Position numbers and translations under genes: made by a program. The notes beneath the pieces were generated by a model, which had not been told where the DNA came from, searched no databases, and was given only the letters and a program-made list of their open reading frames with translations. Positions 9,246 through 17,938 of a DNA stretch of 64,000 nucleotides are shown in pieces (within the stretch, counting starts at the first letter, position 1; every line of letters starts with the position of its first letter). The DNA comes from Caulobacter mirabilis. GTDB taxonomy: Bacteria > Pseudomonadota > Alphaproteobacteria > Caulobacterales > Caulobacteraceae. The stretch spans positions 372,001 through 436,000 of the forward strand of contig NZ_CP024201.1 of NCBI RefSeq assembly GCF_002749615.1, given 5' to 3'.

Positions 9246-9322
9246 GGATAGCTCCTCGAGCGGATGCCACATACTCTCCGAAGGGTTCACTGGCCACCCT
9301 AGGGAGTTTGCCCTCCGCGCCA

Positions 9323-9379
9323 CGACTTGTGTCAACGCACCCAGCAGGAACCAGGCTGATTGCGTCGAGGCAGGTCAGC
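9323..9379 (+). repeat. aguA-end repeat, copy C
   Basis: CGACTTGTGTCAACGCAC followed by CCAGCAGGAACCAGGCTGA and a right arm TTGCGTCGAGGCAGGTC. It is identical to copy B through the left arm and the first part of the core, with the gene-end TGA kept in register. It starts 440 bp after copy B. Confidence 0.75.
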
Positions 9380-9405
9380 TTTCGACCCGTTGCAGACATC
9401 GCCTT

Positions 9406-9446
9406 GACGTCTCCTCCCCATCGCTATGCGACGGGGAGGAGACGTC
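9406..9446. repeat. 41-bp hairpin inside the shortest cassette
   Basis: GACGTCTCCTCCCC and GGGGAGGAGACGTC flank a short centre, giving a stem of about 19 bp with one mismatch and a TAT loop. It occupies most of the 105-bp non-coding segment between repeat copies C and D. The 346-bp gap from 9246 to 9591 holds only this hairpin, copies C and D and flanking sequence; no gene is visible. No T-run follows, so a simple terminator is unlikely. Confidence 0.7.
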
Positions 9447-9484
9447 TGCTTTCCACCCTTAGCGGCCGTCGTGATCGCCAAGCG

Positions 9485-9542
9485 TGACTTGTGTCAACGC
9501 ACGCAGCCGGAGCCGGGCTGAGGGCGTAGGGACAAGTCGGAC
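9485..9542 (+). repeat. aguA-end repeat, copy D
   Basis: TGACTTGTGTCAACGCAC, core GCAGCCGGAGCCGGGCTGA, right arm GGGCGTAGGGACAAGTCGG. Its two outer ends pair best of all copies: GACTTGT is directly complementary to ACAAGTC. This is the last copy seen before normal-looking genes resume. Confidence 0.75.
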
Positions 9543-9591
9543 ACCGCCCCCTAGGCGAGCTCGGAGGGCCGCTTCCGGCGGAGGCGCCTCG

Positions 9592-10032
9592 CTATCTCCG
9601 CGGCCCGTACCCGAGGCGTTTCAGGAGCGCGCCGAAAGCGGACCAGTAGGGACGCCAGTCTTCTTTCGGCGCGAAGCAGTTGTTGCCGATGTGGATCTTG
9701 GCGATCCGGCTATCGCTGGAGGTGGACACCCTGACCACCGTCGCCACCGACTCCGACTGCAGGATGCTCGTTGTCGAATGATACGCGGGCCTCGACGCGG
9801 TCGCCGGACTCTCGCTGCTGACGGCGCCGTAGCCCAGACCGATATCGGCGGAATGGCGCTGCAGATCGGCGTGCAGGCGCCGAGCGGTTTCATCCGAGAT
9901 CGCGAACTGGCTTCTCGCAAAGACCTGCGTCTTCACGCCCGGAAGGCAGGCGGAGCGGGTCGCGCCGGCGACGCCGGGGACGGCAACGGCCGTGGCGAGC
10001 GACAGAGCGATCGCGGCGTAGGTCTTCAGCAT
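9592..10032 (-). CDS. Hypothetical exported protein
   Basis: A 146-aa protein that starts with a plausible Sec signal peptide (MLKTYAAIALSLATAVAVPG, cleavage near GVAGA). The mature part contains paired cysteines (SACLPGVK and NNCFAPKEDWRPYW) that could form a disulfide. Start 10032 is selected because the signal peptide then begins at residue 1; an upstream in-frame ATG at 10083 adds a polar leader. I do not recognise the family. It is the first gene after the aguA-end repeat array, in reverse orientation to aguA. Confidence 0.6.
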   Translation of the reverse strand: MLKTYAAIALSLATAVAVPGVAGATRSACLPGVKTQVFARSQFAISDETARRLHADLQRHSADIGLGYGAVSSESPATASRPAYHSTTSILQSESVATVVRVSTSSDSRIAKIHIGNNCFAPKEDWRPYWSAFGALLKRLGYGPRR

Positions 10033-10118
10033 GAAATCTCGCCCCATTGGAGCCGAGCTTATCGCTTCCCGATCGTTCGCCAAGGCGCTCTATCCGCCAG
10101 CGGCGATCGCCGCCCCTC

Positions 10119-10781
10119 TCACCCCACGCGGACCAGGCGACTCAGGCCGTCCTCCATCTCGGCGAGGACATGGACGACGGAGGCGTCCTCGGCGACGGCG
10201 GCGGCGTAGTCGGCGACGTTGGGCGTGCTGTCGAGCAGGTCGATCCCGAGGCGCTCGCCGGTGACCCTGGCCGCGAACAGCGCCGGCGCCAGCGCGCAGT
10301 CGGCGAAGGACAGCCGGTCTCCGACCGCGTAGGGGCCCCCGTCGATCAGCCCATCGAGGATGGCGAGGCCGTCGACCAGCCGGCCGACCAGGCGTCGCGT
10401 CTCCGGCTCGTCCGGCTGGGCCGCCAGGGCGATCATCGGCGGCATGAGCTCGTGATCGGCGCAACGCACCAGCAGTCGGGCCCTGGCCCGGGCGAGGACG
10501 CCCGGCGGCAGCAGGGGCGGGGCGGCCGGAAACAGCTCCTCCAGCGTCTCGAGGATGACCGCCGACTCCCAGATCGCCTCGCCGTCGCCGAGGATCAGCA
10601 CCGGAATCCGGCCCATCGGGTTGATGTCGCGGAACCGTGCGTCGTTCGGCCAGCCCGCCGGCGGCGGCGTGATCTGGATGTCGAGACGCTTGGCCCGGAT
10701 CGCGATCCGGACCCGGGCGGCGAACGGCGAGACGGGAAGACTGATCAGCTGCAAGTCGGGCTCCGCGGGAGGAGGGGCCAT
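10119..10781 (-). CDS. Glutathione S-transferase family protein
   Basis: Cytosolic GST-fold protein of 220 aa. The N-terminal thioredoxin-like domain (residues about 8-85) shows SPFAARVRIAIRAKRL, a cis-proline region MGRIPVLIL and the glutathione-binding ESAVILETLEELFP. An all-helical C-terminal domain follows with the family N-capping motif region YAVGDRLSFADCALAPALF. It could conjugate or reduce an electrophile, but the substrate is unknown. The catalytic Ser/Cys candidate is Ser18. It diverges from the SDR gene at 10888. Confidence 0.88.
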   Translation of the reverse strand: MAPPPAEPDLQLISLPVSPFAARVRIAIRAKRLDIQITPPPAGWPNDARFRDINPMGRIPVLILGDGEAIWESAVILETLEELFPAAPPLLPPGVLARARARLLVRCADHELMPPMIALAAQPDEPETRRLVGRLVDGLAILDGLIDGGPYAVGDRLSFADCALAPALFAARVTGERLGIDLLDSTPNVADYAAAVAEDASVVHVLAEMEDGLSRLVRVG

Positions 10782-10887
10782 ACAGGGGGCGGCGGTCGCC
10801 TCCTACACCGAGGCGGATCTGCGGTCAGCCCGTTGCGAAGGCTCGCCGGCGCGGCTAACGCAACACTCAGGAGCATGAGGAGCGGGC

Positions 10888-11583
10888 TTGGCTGAAGTCG
10901 GAGACATCATCGTCACGGGCGCGGCGGGGACGCTCGGCATAGCCATCGTCGAGGCGTTGACGGGCGATGGGTGGAGCGTGGTCGGGATCGACCTGAAGCC
11001 CAGCCCGGTCTGCGAGACGGTGCTGGCCGACCTCTCGGACCCGGCCGCCGTTCGCGCCGCCTTCGACTCCGTCGCGCAGCGCTGCGCCGATCTCCGCGGT
11101 CTGGTGAACAACGCCGGCGTCTTCCTCGGCAGGGGATGGGACGAGATCACGGACGACGAGACGAGCCTGACGTTCGACGTGAACCTTCGCGCGCCGCTGC
11201 TGCTGTCGACCCTGTTCGCCAAGCACGCCATCGCCAGGGGGGCGCAGGGGGCGATCGTCAATGTGGCCTCCGTCGCCGGCCGCGAGCCTGGCCACGACGT
11301 CGTCTATGCCGCCTCCAAGGCCGCGTTGATCCAGATCACCCGCGGCCTGGGGCGCCAGCTCGCCGCCGACGGCCTGCGGGTGAATGCGGTCGCGCCCGGC
11401 GTGATCGAAGGGCCGATGGCCGACCGGATCGCCGAACCGGACCGCTCCCTCTACAGGCAGCGTACGCCGATGCAGCGCTTCGCCGAGCCGGCCGAAATCG
11501 CCGGCGTGGTGTCCTTCCTGCTGTCGTCCAAGGCCAGCTACCTCACCGGCGCGGTCATCGACGCGAACGGCGGCCTCTACTGA
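10888..11583 (+). CDS. SDR family oxidoreductase
   Basis: Short-chain dehydrogenase/reductase of 231 aa using NAD(P)H. It has the nucleotide-binding motif TGAAGTLG at residues 10-17, the NNAG motif, the catalytic Ser in NVASVAG and the YAASK motif carrying the Tyr and Lys, followed by NAVAPGVIEGPM. Gene start: TTG at 10888, because GAGGAG lies 7 nt upstream and no closer ATG fits. The substrate is unknown. It sits in the accessory block between aguA and aguB. Confidence 0.9.
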   Translation: MAEVGDIIVTGAAGTLGIAIVEALTGDGWSVVGIDLKPSPVCETVLADLSDPAAVRAAFDSVAQRCADLRGLVNNAGVFLGRGWDEITDDETSLTFDVNLRAPLLLSTLFAKHAIARGAQGAIVNVASVAGREPGHDVVYAASKAALIQITRGLGRQLAADGLRVNAVAPGVIEGPMADRIAEPDRSLYRQRTPMQRFAEPAEIAGVVSFLLSSKASYLTGAVIDANGGLY

Positions 11584-11598
11584 GGGCGGTGGAGCCGG

Positions 11599-11874
11599 TC
11601 AGCCGACCCGTTCCTTTTCCCTCGGCGCCGAGACGCGGCGCGGCCGTGCCTGGGCTTTCGGCTTGGGCAGCAGGCGGAAGCGGGTCTGGCACCAGGCGAA
11701 GTCGACGCCGACGTCGAGCAGGGCGTCGGAGCGCCCGCAGGGGCAGGCGAAGTCCATCACCATGACGACCCGGTAGGTCTCTCCGGCCTGGAGCGGCACG
11801 GGCTGTCCGGTGACATGATTGGGGGCGGCGTTGACGCAGAGCACCAGATCGCCGGGGCCGATGGCGTCGCTCAT
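11599..11874 (-). CDS. Small hypothetical protein with CPCG motif
   Basis: A 91-aa protein of unknown function. The N-terminal half resembles a small beta-barrel (GDLVLCVNAAP, then LQAGETYRVVMVMDF); a short Cys motif ACPCGRSD and a later WCQTRFRLLP follow, so three to four cysteines could bind a metal. The C-terminus is a basic, probably disordered tail. ATG at 11874 follows GGGGAGAAGA. An adjacent GTG at 11877 is also possible. Confidence 0.6.
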   Translation of the reverse strand: MSDAIGPGDLVLCVNAAPNHVTGQPVPLQAGETYRVVMVMDFACPCGRSDALLDVGVDFAWCQTRFRLLPKPKAQARPRRVSAPREKERVG

Positions 11875-12066
11875 CACTGTCTTCTCCCCGCCTGGAGGAA
11901 AGCCGGACCGGGCCGATAGAGGGTGATGGTCAGTCTACCACCGACGACCGATCCGGACAGCGGGTCTCTCGGGACATGTCGTCTCGGGGCAAGACGGGAC
12001 ATCGCGGGTGATCGGGTCTTCATCCTGCGCCCGCGGCGCTTCATTCACGCCCCCGACGGTCGCCGC

Positions 12067-12456
12067 CTAGATCCAGCACCCCGCCAGGGACATCGCGGCG
12101 ACGATCGACCAGAAGATCGTCAATGGACAGATGGCCAGGGCGACGCCGACGACGAAGCGCCGGTGCGTCTTGAACCGGACGGCCAGACCGACGCCCAGCG
12201 CCACGCTTGCGAGGGCCAGGATCGAGGGCGCGACGTTGAGCGGCCGCTCGACGCAGGACCCGGCCGGCAGTCCGAAGAGCGCCTGAAGGGCGAAGAGGGC
12301 GAGCAGCGGCAGTCCGAGCGCCAGCACGAACCAGATGTAGGGCCTCAGCGACGGCGTACGCCACGGATAGGCCCAGGCCGCGATCGCCAAGCCGATCGGA
12401 CTGAGGACAGGCGCGAACAGGAACAGCATCAGCATGGTCAAGCCTTGTCTCAGCAT
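12067..12456 (-). CDS. Hypothetical four-helix membrane protein
   Basis: A 129-aa integral membrane protein. Starting at MLRQGLTMLMLFLFAPVLSP it shows four hydrophobic segments, near residues 5-28, 37-56, 68-90 and 98-120, with short loops. Function unknown. The longer frame up to 12606 is rejected because it would add 50 basic, hydrophilic residues overlapping the aguB leader region. It is divergent from aguB. Confidence 0.55.
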   Translation of the reverse strand: MLRQGLTMLMLFLFAPVLSPIGLAIAAWAYPWRTPSLRPYIWFVLALGLPLLALFALQALFGLPAGSCVERPLNVAPSILALASVALGVGLAVRFKTHRRFVVGVALAICPLTIFWSIVAAMSLAGCWI

Positions 12457-12635
12457 ATGTTCCGCTGCAACCGGAGTTTGATTTCCACGCTTGGTCCGTG
12501 ATTGCGTCCGTCGTCGCTTCGACACGGAAGCGGGACAGTCTGTGCCCCGCGCGCCGCCCACGCCCTTTGCTTTCGCCGGCGCGTTCCTATATCGGCCCGC
12601 CGACACGTCTCATTTTGCCCAGGAGCCGCCCGACC

Positions 12636-13517
<882 letters not shown>

Positions 13518-13581
13518 CGGGCGGCTTGCGCGGGGTGGGGGTCTTCGGGGAATCTGGGCGACGCGCAGGAGAGCCGAAGCC

Positions 13582-14970
13582 GTGACCAACCCGATCCTGG
13601 CCACCGACAGCTACAAGCAGAGCCATTTCCTGCAGTATCCGCCCGAGGCGCGGACGATCAGCGCCTATGTCGAGGCGCGGCCCGGTCCGTTCTCGGACGA
13701 AGCGCTGTTCCTGGGGCTGCAGACCTATCTCATCGACTATCTGGGGCGCCCCGTGACGGCGGCCGACATCGACGAGGCCGAGGCGATCTGCGCCGCCCAC
13801 GGCGTGCCGTTCAACCGGGCGGGTTGGGCGGCGGTCGTGGCCGACCACGGCGGCTTCCTGCCGCTGGAGATCAAGGCCCTGCCCGAAGGGACCATCGTCC
13901 CGACCGGCGTGCCGATGGTCCAGGTCGAGAACACCGACGACCGCATGCCCTGGCTGACCACCTTCGTGGAGACCGCCCTGCTGCGGGCGGTCTGGTATCC
14001 GACCACGGTCGCGACCCTGAGCTGGAAGTGCAAGGCGATCATCCGCGCCGGCCTGGAGCAGACCTCGGACGATCCGGCCGGCCAGCTGCCGTTCAAGCTG
14101 CACGACTTCGGCGCGCGCGGGGTGTCGTCGGGCGAAAGCGCCGGACTGGGCGGCATGGCGCATCTGGTCAACTTCGCCGGCACCGACACGCTGGAGGGCC
14201 TGATGGCCGCCCGCCGCTACTACGGCGCCGACATGCCGGGGTTCTCGATCCCGGCGGCCGAGCACAGCACCATGACCAGCTGGGGCCGCGAGCGGGAAAG
14301 CGCCGCCTACGCCAACATGCTCGACCGCTTCGACGGCGAGGGCGCGATCGTGGCGGTGGTCTCGGACAGCTACGACCTGGACAAGGCGGTGGCCGAGATC
14401 TGGGGCGGCGCGCTGCGCGAGAAGGTCCTGGCGCGGAAGGGGACCCTGGTCGTCCGGCCCGACAGCGGCGACCCGGTCGAGACCCCGGTCCGCACGCTGA
14501 AAACGCTGTGGGACCGGTTCGGCGGGACGGTGAACGGCAAGGGCTATCGCCTGCTCGATCCCCACGTCCGGGTGATCCAGGGCGACGGCATGAACATCGA
14601 CAGCATCGCTCGCCTGGTCGAGCGCGTGACCGCCGAAGGCTTCGCCATCGACAACATCGCCTTCGGCATGGGCGGCGGGCTGCTGCAGCTGGTCAATCGC
14701 GACACCCTGCGGTTCGCGATGAAGGCCAACGCCCTCCGCGACGACCAAGGCGTCTGGCGGGATGTCTCGAAGACGCCGCTGACCGATCCGGGCAAGGGCA
14801 GCAAGGCCGGTCGCCAGGCGGTGGTCCGCGAAGGCGGCCGGCTGGTCGCCCGACGGCTGGACGCGACGGCGGCGGGCGAGGACCTGCTGGTTCCGGTCTG
14901 GCGGAATGGCGAGCTGCTGGTTCGCCACGACTTCGAGACCGTCCGCGCCCGGTCGGAGGGGCGGGCCTAG
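13582..14970 (+). CDS. nadV: Nicotinamide phosphoribosyltransferase (NAMPT type)
   Basis: Cytosolic enzyme of 462 aa making nicotinamide mononucleotide from nicotinamide and PRPP, feeding NAD salvage. Characteristic motifs: ATDSYKQSHFLQYPP at the N-terminus, FKLHDFGARGVSS, AEHSTMTSWGRERE, and LVVRPDSGDPVETP. Length and motifs fit the NAMPT/NadV branch rather than bacterial PncB. GTG start at 13582 with AGGAG 11 nt upstream. The stop lies within the first copy of a 14-bp tandem duplication shared with the convergent BCCT gene. Confidence 0.92.
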   Translation: MTNPILATDSYKQSHFLQYPPEARTISAYVEARPGPFSDEALFLGLQTYLIDYLGRPVTAADIDEAEAICAAHGVPFNRAGWAAVVADHGGFLPLEIKALPEGTIVPTGVPMVQVENTDDRMPWLTTFVETALLRAVWYPTTVATLSWKCKAIIRAGLEQTSDDPAGQLPFKLHDFGARGVSSGESAGLGGMAHLVNFAGTDTLEGLMAARRYYGADMPGFSIPAAEHSTMTSWGRERESAAYANMLDRFDGEGAIVAVVSDSYDLDKAVAEIWGGALREKVLARKGTLVVRPDSGDPVETPVRTLKTLWDRFGGTVNGKGYRLLDPHVRVIQGDGMNIDSIARLVERVTAEGFAIDNIAFGMGGGLLQLVNRDTLRFAMKANALRDDQGVWRDVSKTPLTDPGKGSKAGRQAVVREGGRLVARRLDATAAGEDLLVPVWRNGELLVRHDFETVRARSEGRA

Positions 14971-14990
14971 CTGGAAGGGCCTAGCTGGAA
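14963..14990. repeat. 14-bp tandem duplication at convergent gene ends
   Basis: GGGCCTAGCTGGAA occurs twice in direct tandem. The TAG in the first copy stops nadV; the CTA in the second copy is the stop of the opposing BCCT gene. A simple slippage duplication that leaves both genes with intact ends. Confidence 0.8.
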
Positions 14991-16927
14991 GGGATGGTCG
15001 CCGGCGGGCGCGCCTGCAGCGCCGCGCCGGACCGCCACAGCGCCAGCTTGTCCAGGATGTCGCCGACCAGCTGCGACTGGCTGAGGCCGGTGACGTCGTA
15101 GTCGGCGCCGGCCAGGTTGGCCGAGGCGCGCAGCCGCCATTCCATCGCCCGCCGCCCGCCCGTGGCCTCGATCATCGAGAAGGCCGGCAGCGGACGCGAG
15201 ACCGCGCGCAGGCGGTAGGTGAAGGTCCGCGCGCCGGCCTCGCCGACGGTCAGCAGGATCTCGGCCTCGGTCCGCTCGACTTCGGCGGGCAGGCCTTCGG
15301 CGGCCAGGCCCTCGCCGACCTGGCGCACGGCCGGCTCGGCGACCGAGTCCAGCAGCGCCAGGATCTGGCCGCGACGGGGCGGCGCCAGGATGCGTCGCAG
15401 GCGGTCCGACAGCGGCGGGTCGCTGTGCTCGGCGGCGGCGCCGAGCAGGTCCTTGCGCATGCCGCGGTAGAGACCCCAGGCGAGCAGGACCAGGATGGCG
15501 GCGAAGGGCAGGGCGGCCGCCAGGGTCGCGGCCTGCAGCGCCTCGAGCCCGCCGGCCAGCAGCAGCGCCGCCGCCGCGCCGCCCTCCAGTCCGCACCAGT
15601 AGATCCGCTGCCACTTCGGCGTCTCCTCCGCCCCGCCCGAGGCGATGGTGTCGATGACCAGCGAACCGGAATCGGCTGAGGTCACGAAGAAGACGATCAC
15701 CAGGGCGACGGCCAGGCCGGAGGTGACGGCCGCGCCGGGAAGCTGCTCGAAGAACTGGAACAGCGCGGTCGACAGGTCGGCCTGGACCGCCTGGGTGATG
15801 GCCCCGGCGGCCGAGGTCATGTCCAGGGCGATGGCGGTGTTGCCGAAGACGGTCATCCACAGGAACGAGAAGCCGGTCGGGACCAACAGCACGCCGCAGA
15901 CGAACTCGCGCACCGTCCGCCCGCGCGAGATGCGGGCGATGAACATGCCGACGAACGGCGACCAGGCGATCCACCAGGCCCAGTAGAACAGCGTCCAGTT
16001 CGCCATCCAGTCGCGCGGCTCGTAGGCGTAGAGGGTGAAGGTCCGGACGAAGAAGTGGTCGAGGTAGAAGCCGAAGTTCTGGACCAGCGCCTTCAGCAGG
16101 AAGCCGGTCGGTCCGACGACCAGCACGAACAGCATCAGCAGCACGGCCAGGACCAGGTTGACCTCGGACAGGCGGCGGACGCCGCGGTCCAGCCCGGTCA
16201 GCACCGAGACGGTGGCCAGCCCCATCACCGCGGCGATGAGCAGCACCTCGTTGGTCGGCGTCGCCGGCAGGCCGGTCAGGTGCTCCAGGCCGCGGCCGAT
16301 CTGCGCCACCCCCAGGCCGAGCGAGGTGGCGATGCCGAACAGGGTCCCGCAGATGGCGAAGATGTCGACCGCGTCGCCGACGACGCCGTCGGTGTGGCGT
16401 CCCAGCAGCGGCTTCAGGCCCGAGCGCAGGGTCAGCGGCAGGCCCTTGCGGTGGGCGAAGAAGGCCAGGCTCAGGCCGACGATGGCGTAGATCGCCCAGG
16501 CGTGGACGCCCCAGTGGGTGAAGGTGATGACCATCGCCTCGCGGGCGGCGTCGAACGAACGCGGCGCCGCCTCGGGCGGAGCCGCGAAGTGCTGGATCGG
16601 CTCGGCGACGGCGAAGTACATCAGCCCGATGCCCATGCCGGCGGCGAACAGCATGGCCAGCCACGACACGTACGGGAAGTCGGGGTCGGCGTCGTCGGGC
16701 CCCAGCTTGATCTTGCCGGTCGGGCCGATGGCCAGGAACAGCACGAAGCCCAGGATCCCCGCCACCAGCGCGACGTAGAACCAGCCGAAGGTGTCGATGA
16801 TCCAGGCCTGGGCGGCGCCGAAGACCTGGTCGGAAGCGCCTGGGGCGAAGATCGCCGCGGCCAGCAACGTGGCGATAACCGCGCTGGCCCCCCAGAAGAC
16901 GCGCGGGTTCATCCTGCGTTGGAACAT
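14981..16927 (-). CDS. BCCT family betaine/carnitine/choline transporter
   Basis: Inner-membrane secondary transporter of 648 aa for quaternary ammonium compounds such as choline or betaine. It has the expected 12 helices, the glycine-rich AAGMGIGLMYFAVAEPIQHF with the substrate-binding aromatic region, and the BCCT signature WTLFYWAWWIAWSPFVGMFI followed by ISRGRTVREF. After the last helix comes an unusually long soluble C-terminal domain of about 140 residues, as in BetT-type carriers where it senses osmolarity. ATG at 16927 is used; the start is not certain, since no clear ribosome site precedes it and another ATG follows at 16912. Confidence 0.92.
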   Translation of the reverse strand: MFQRRMNPRVFWGASAVIATLLAAAIFAPGASDQVFGAAQAWIIDTFGWFYVALVAGILGFVLFLAIGPTGKIKLGPDDADPDFPYVSWLAMLFAAGMGIGLMYFAVAEPIQHFAAPPEAAPRSFDAAREAMVITFTHWGVHAWAIYAIVGLSLAFFAHRKGLPLTLRSGLKPLLGRHTDGVVGDAVDIFAICGTLFGIATSLGLGVAQIGRGLEHLTGLPATPTNEVLLIAAVMGLATVSVLTGLDRGVRRLSEVNLVLAVLLMLFVLVVGPTGFLLKALVQNFGFYLDHFFVRTFTLYAYEPRDWMANWTLFYWAWWIAWSPFVGMFIARISRGRTVREFVCGVLLVPTGFSFLWMTVFGNTAIALDMTSAAGAITQAVQADLSTALFQFFEQLPGAAVTSGLAVALVIVFFVTSADSGSLVIDTIASGGAEETPKWQRIYWCGLEGGAAAALLLAGGLEALQAATLAAALPFAAILVLLAWGLYRGMRKDLLGAAAEHSDPPLSDRLRRILAPPRRGQILALLDSVAEPAVRQVGEGLAAEGLPAEVERTEAEILLTVGEAGARTFTYRLRAVSRPLPAFSMIEATGGRRAMEWRLRASANLAGADYDVTGLSQSQLVGDILDKLALWRSGAALQARPPATIPSS

Positions 16928-16982
16928 GGCCAACAAGCGCGCCGGGGAGGCCTGGGTTCCCTCCGCCCCCGTGCGTTTCGGA

Positions 16983-17798
16983 TCACGGCGCCGTGGGGCA
17001 GTGCTCCGGCGCGCCCTGCTTGCGGGCCGCCTCGACCTCGGCCTTGGCGGTGGCCAGGTCGGCGGTGAAGCTGGGCTCGGCGTGCAGGCGGGCGACCAGG
17101 GCGGCGGCCAGGGTGCGTCCGGCCTCGACGTCGCTGGGCCAGTGGACGCCGCAGACTACCCGGCTGTCGCCGAACTCGCGGCCGCGCGTGGTGATCTCGG
17201 TGGCCCGGTCGGGGACCAGTTCAGCGAGGATCAGCGCCCAGCTATAGCCGATCAGGCTGTGCCCGGACGGATAGGAGCCGTTGGTGTCGATCCAGCTCTC
17301 GCGCGGGACGCAGATCGGGGCGTCGTTGCCCGAGGCCGGCCGCTTGCGGGCGTAGAAGTCCTTGGCCGGATTGTAGACCGGTCGGGCGTCGTCGATCAGC
17401 CGCATCAGCATCTTGGCCAGGGTCGGCGTCGTCTCCGGGCCGATCTTCACGCCGGCGGCGCAGGCGTAGCTGCGGAAGCCCTCCTTGCCCGACAGGTCGG
17501 CGTCGCGGACGGCGCGGGTCCAGCGCGGCGTGTCTTTCAGCGCACGGGTGGCCTCGAAATTCGCCCGCTCGGCGGCGGCCTCCGGCGAGTCGACCGCGGG
17601 CGGCGGGGCGACGATCTTCATGGCGTCCGGCGCGGCGCCTTCCGGCAGATAGCCCTTGGGCGGCGCCTTCCAGTGGGCCGAGCCGACCGGCGTCGGCGGC
17701 GGTTCGACCGCGGAGGTCGTCCCCGTCGCGGCGCAGCCGGCCAGGGCCAGGGTCGAAAGGACGAGAAGGATCGGCGCCGAAGGGCGGAACGTCGTCAT
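16983..17798 (-). CDS. Class A acid phosphatase (PAP2 superfamily) lipoprotein
   Basis: Exported 271-aa phosphomonoesterase. The signal ends with a lipobox LALAGC, so the mature protein is probably lipid-anchored in the envelope. The three-part vanadium-phosphatase signature of class A enzymes is complete: K-X6-RP in KDFYARKRP, PSGH in YPSGHSLIGYSW, and SRVVCGVHWPSD. An upstream TTG in frame at 17828 is ignored, as the ATG at 17798 gives a normal signal peptide. It is divergent from the His-rich receptor and could release phosphate from organic esters. Confidence 0.9.
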   Translation of the reverse strand: MTTFRPSAPILLVLSTLALAGCAATGTTSAVEPPPTPVGSAHWKAPPKGYLPEGAAPDAMKIVAPPPAVDSPEAAAERANFEATRALKDTPRWTRAVRDADLSGKEGFRSYACAAGVKIGPETTPTLAKMLMRLIDDARPVYNPAKDFYARKRPASGNDAPICVPRESWIDTNGSYPSGHSLIGYSWALILAELVPDRATEITTRGREFGDSRVVCGVHWPSDVEAGRTLAAALVARLHAEPSFTADLATAKAEVEAARKQGAPEHCPTAP

Positions 17799-17880
17799 GG
17801 AGTCGCTCGAATGATCGGGCGGTGACAACTGCGCAACACCCCGCGCCGCGTCAAGCGCGACGGATGAGGCGGCCCTTGAC

Positions 17881-17903
17881 GAAATGATATGTTATTTCAT
17901 AAC
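17881..17903. promoter_or_regulatory. AT-rich palindrome upstream of ZnuD-like receptor, candidate Zur box
   Basis: An AT-rich patch in an otherwise GC-rich region. GAAATGA faces TTATTTC across 4 nt (17881-17898), and GTTATTTCATAAC (17891-17903) is a second overlapping palindrome. Zur and other Fur-family sites have this composition and symmetry. It lies 36 bp before the receptor start, suitable for repression by metal. Assignment to Zur rather than Fur rests on the His-rich receptor and is inference. Confidence 0.5.
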
Positions 17904-17938
17904 GATCTCTTGTTTGTGTTCCTCCCCAAGGTCCCGCC

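Noticed and set aside
8362-9542. Classical integron attC array
   Set aside because: The palindromes lack convincing RYYYAAC/GTTRRRY core boxes and no IntI gene is in the window, so only the analogy is kept, not the name.
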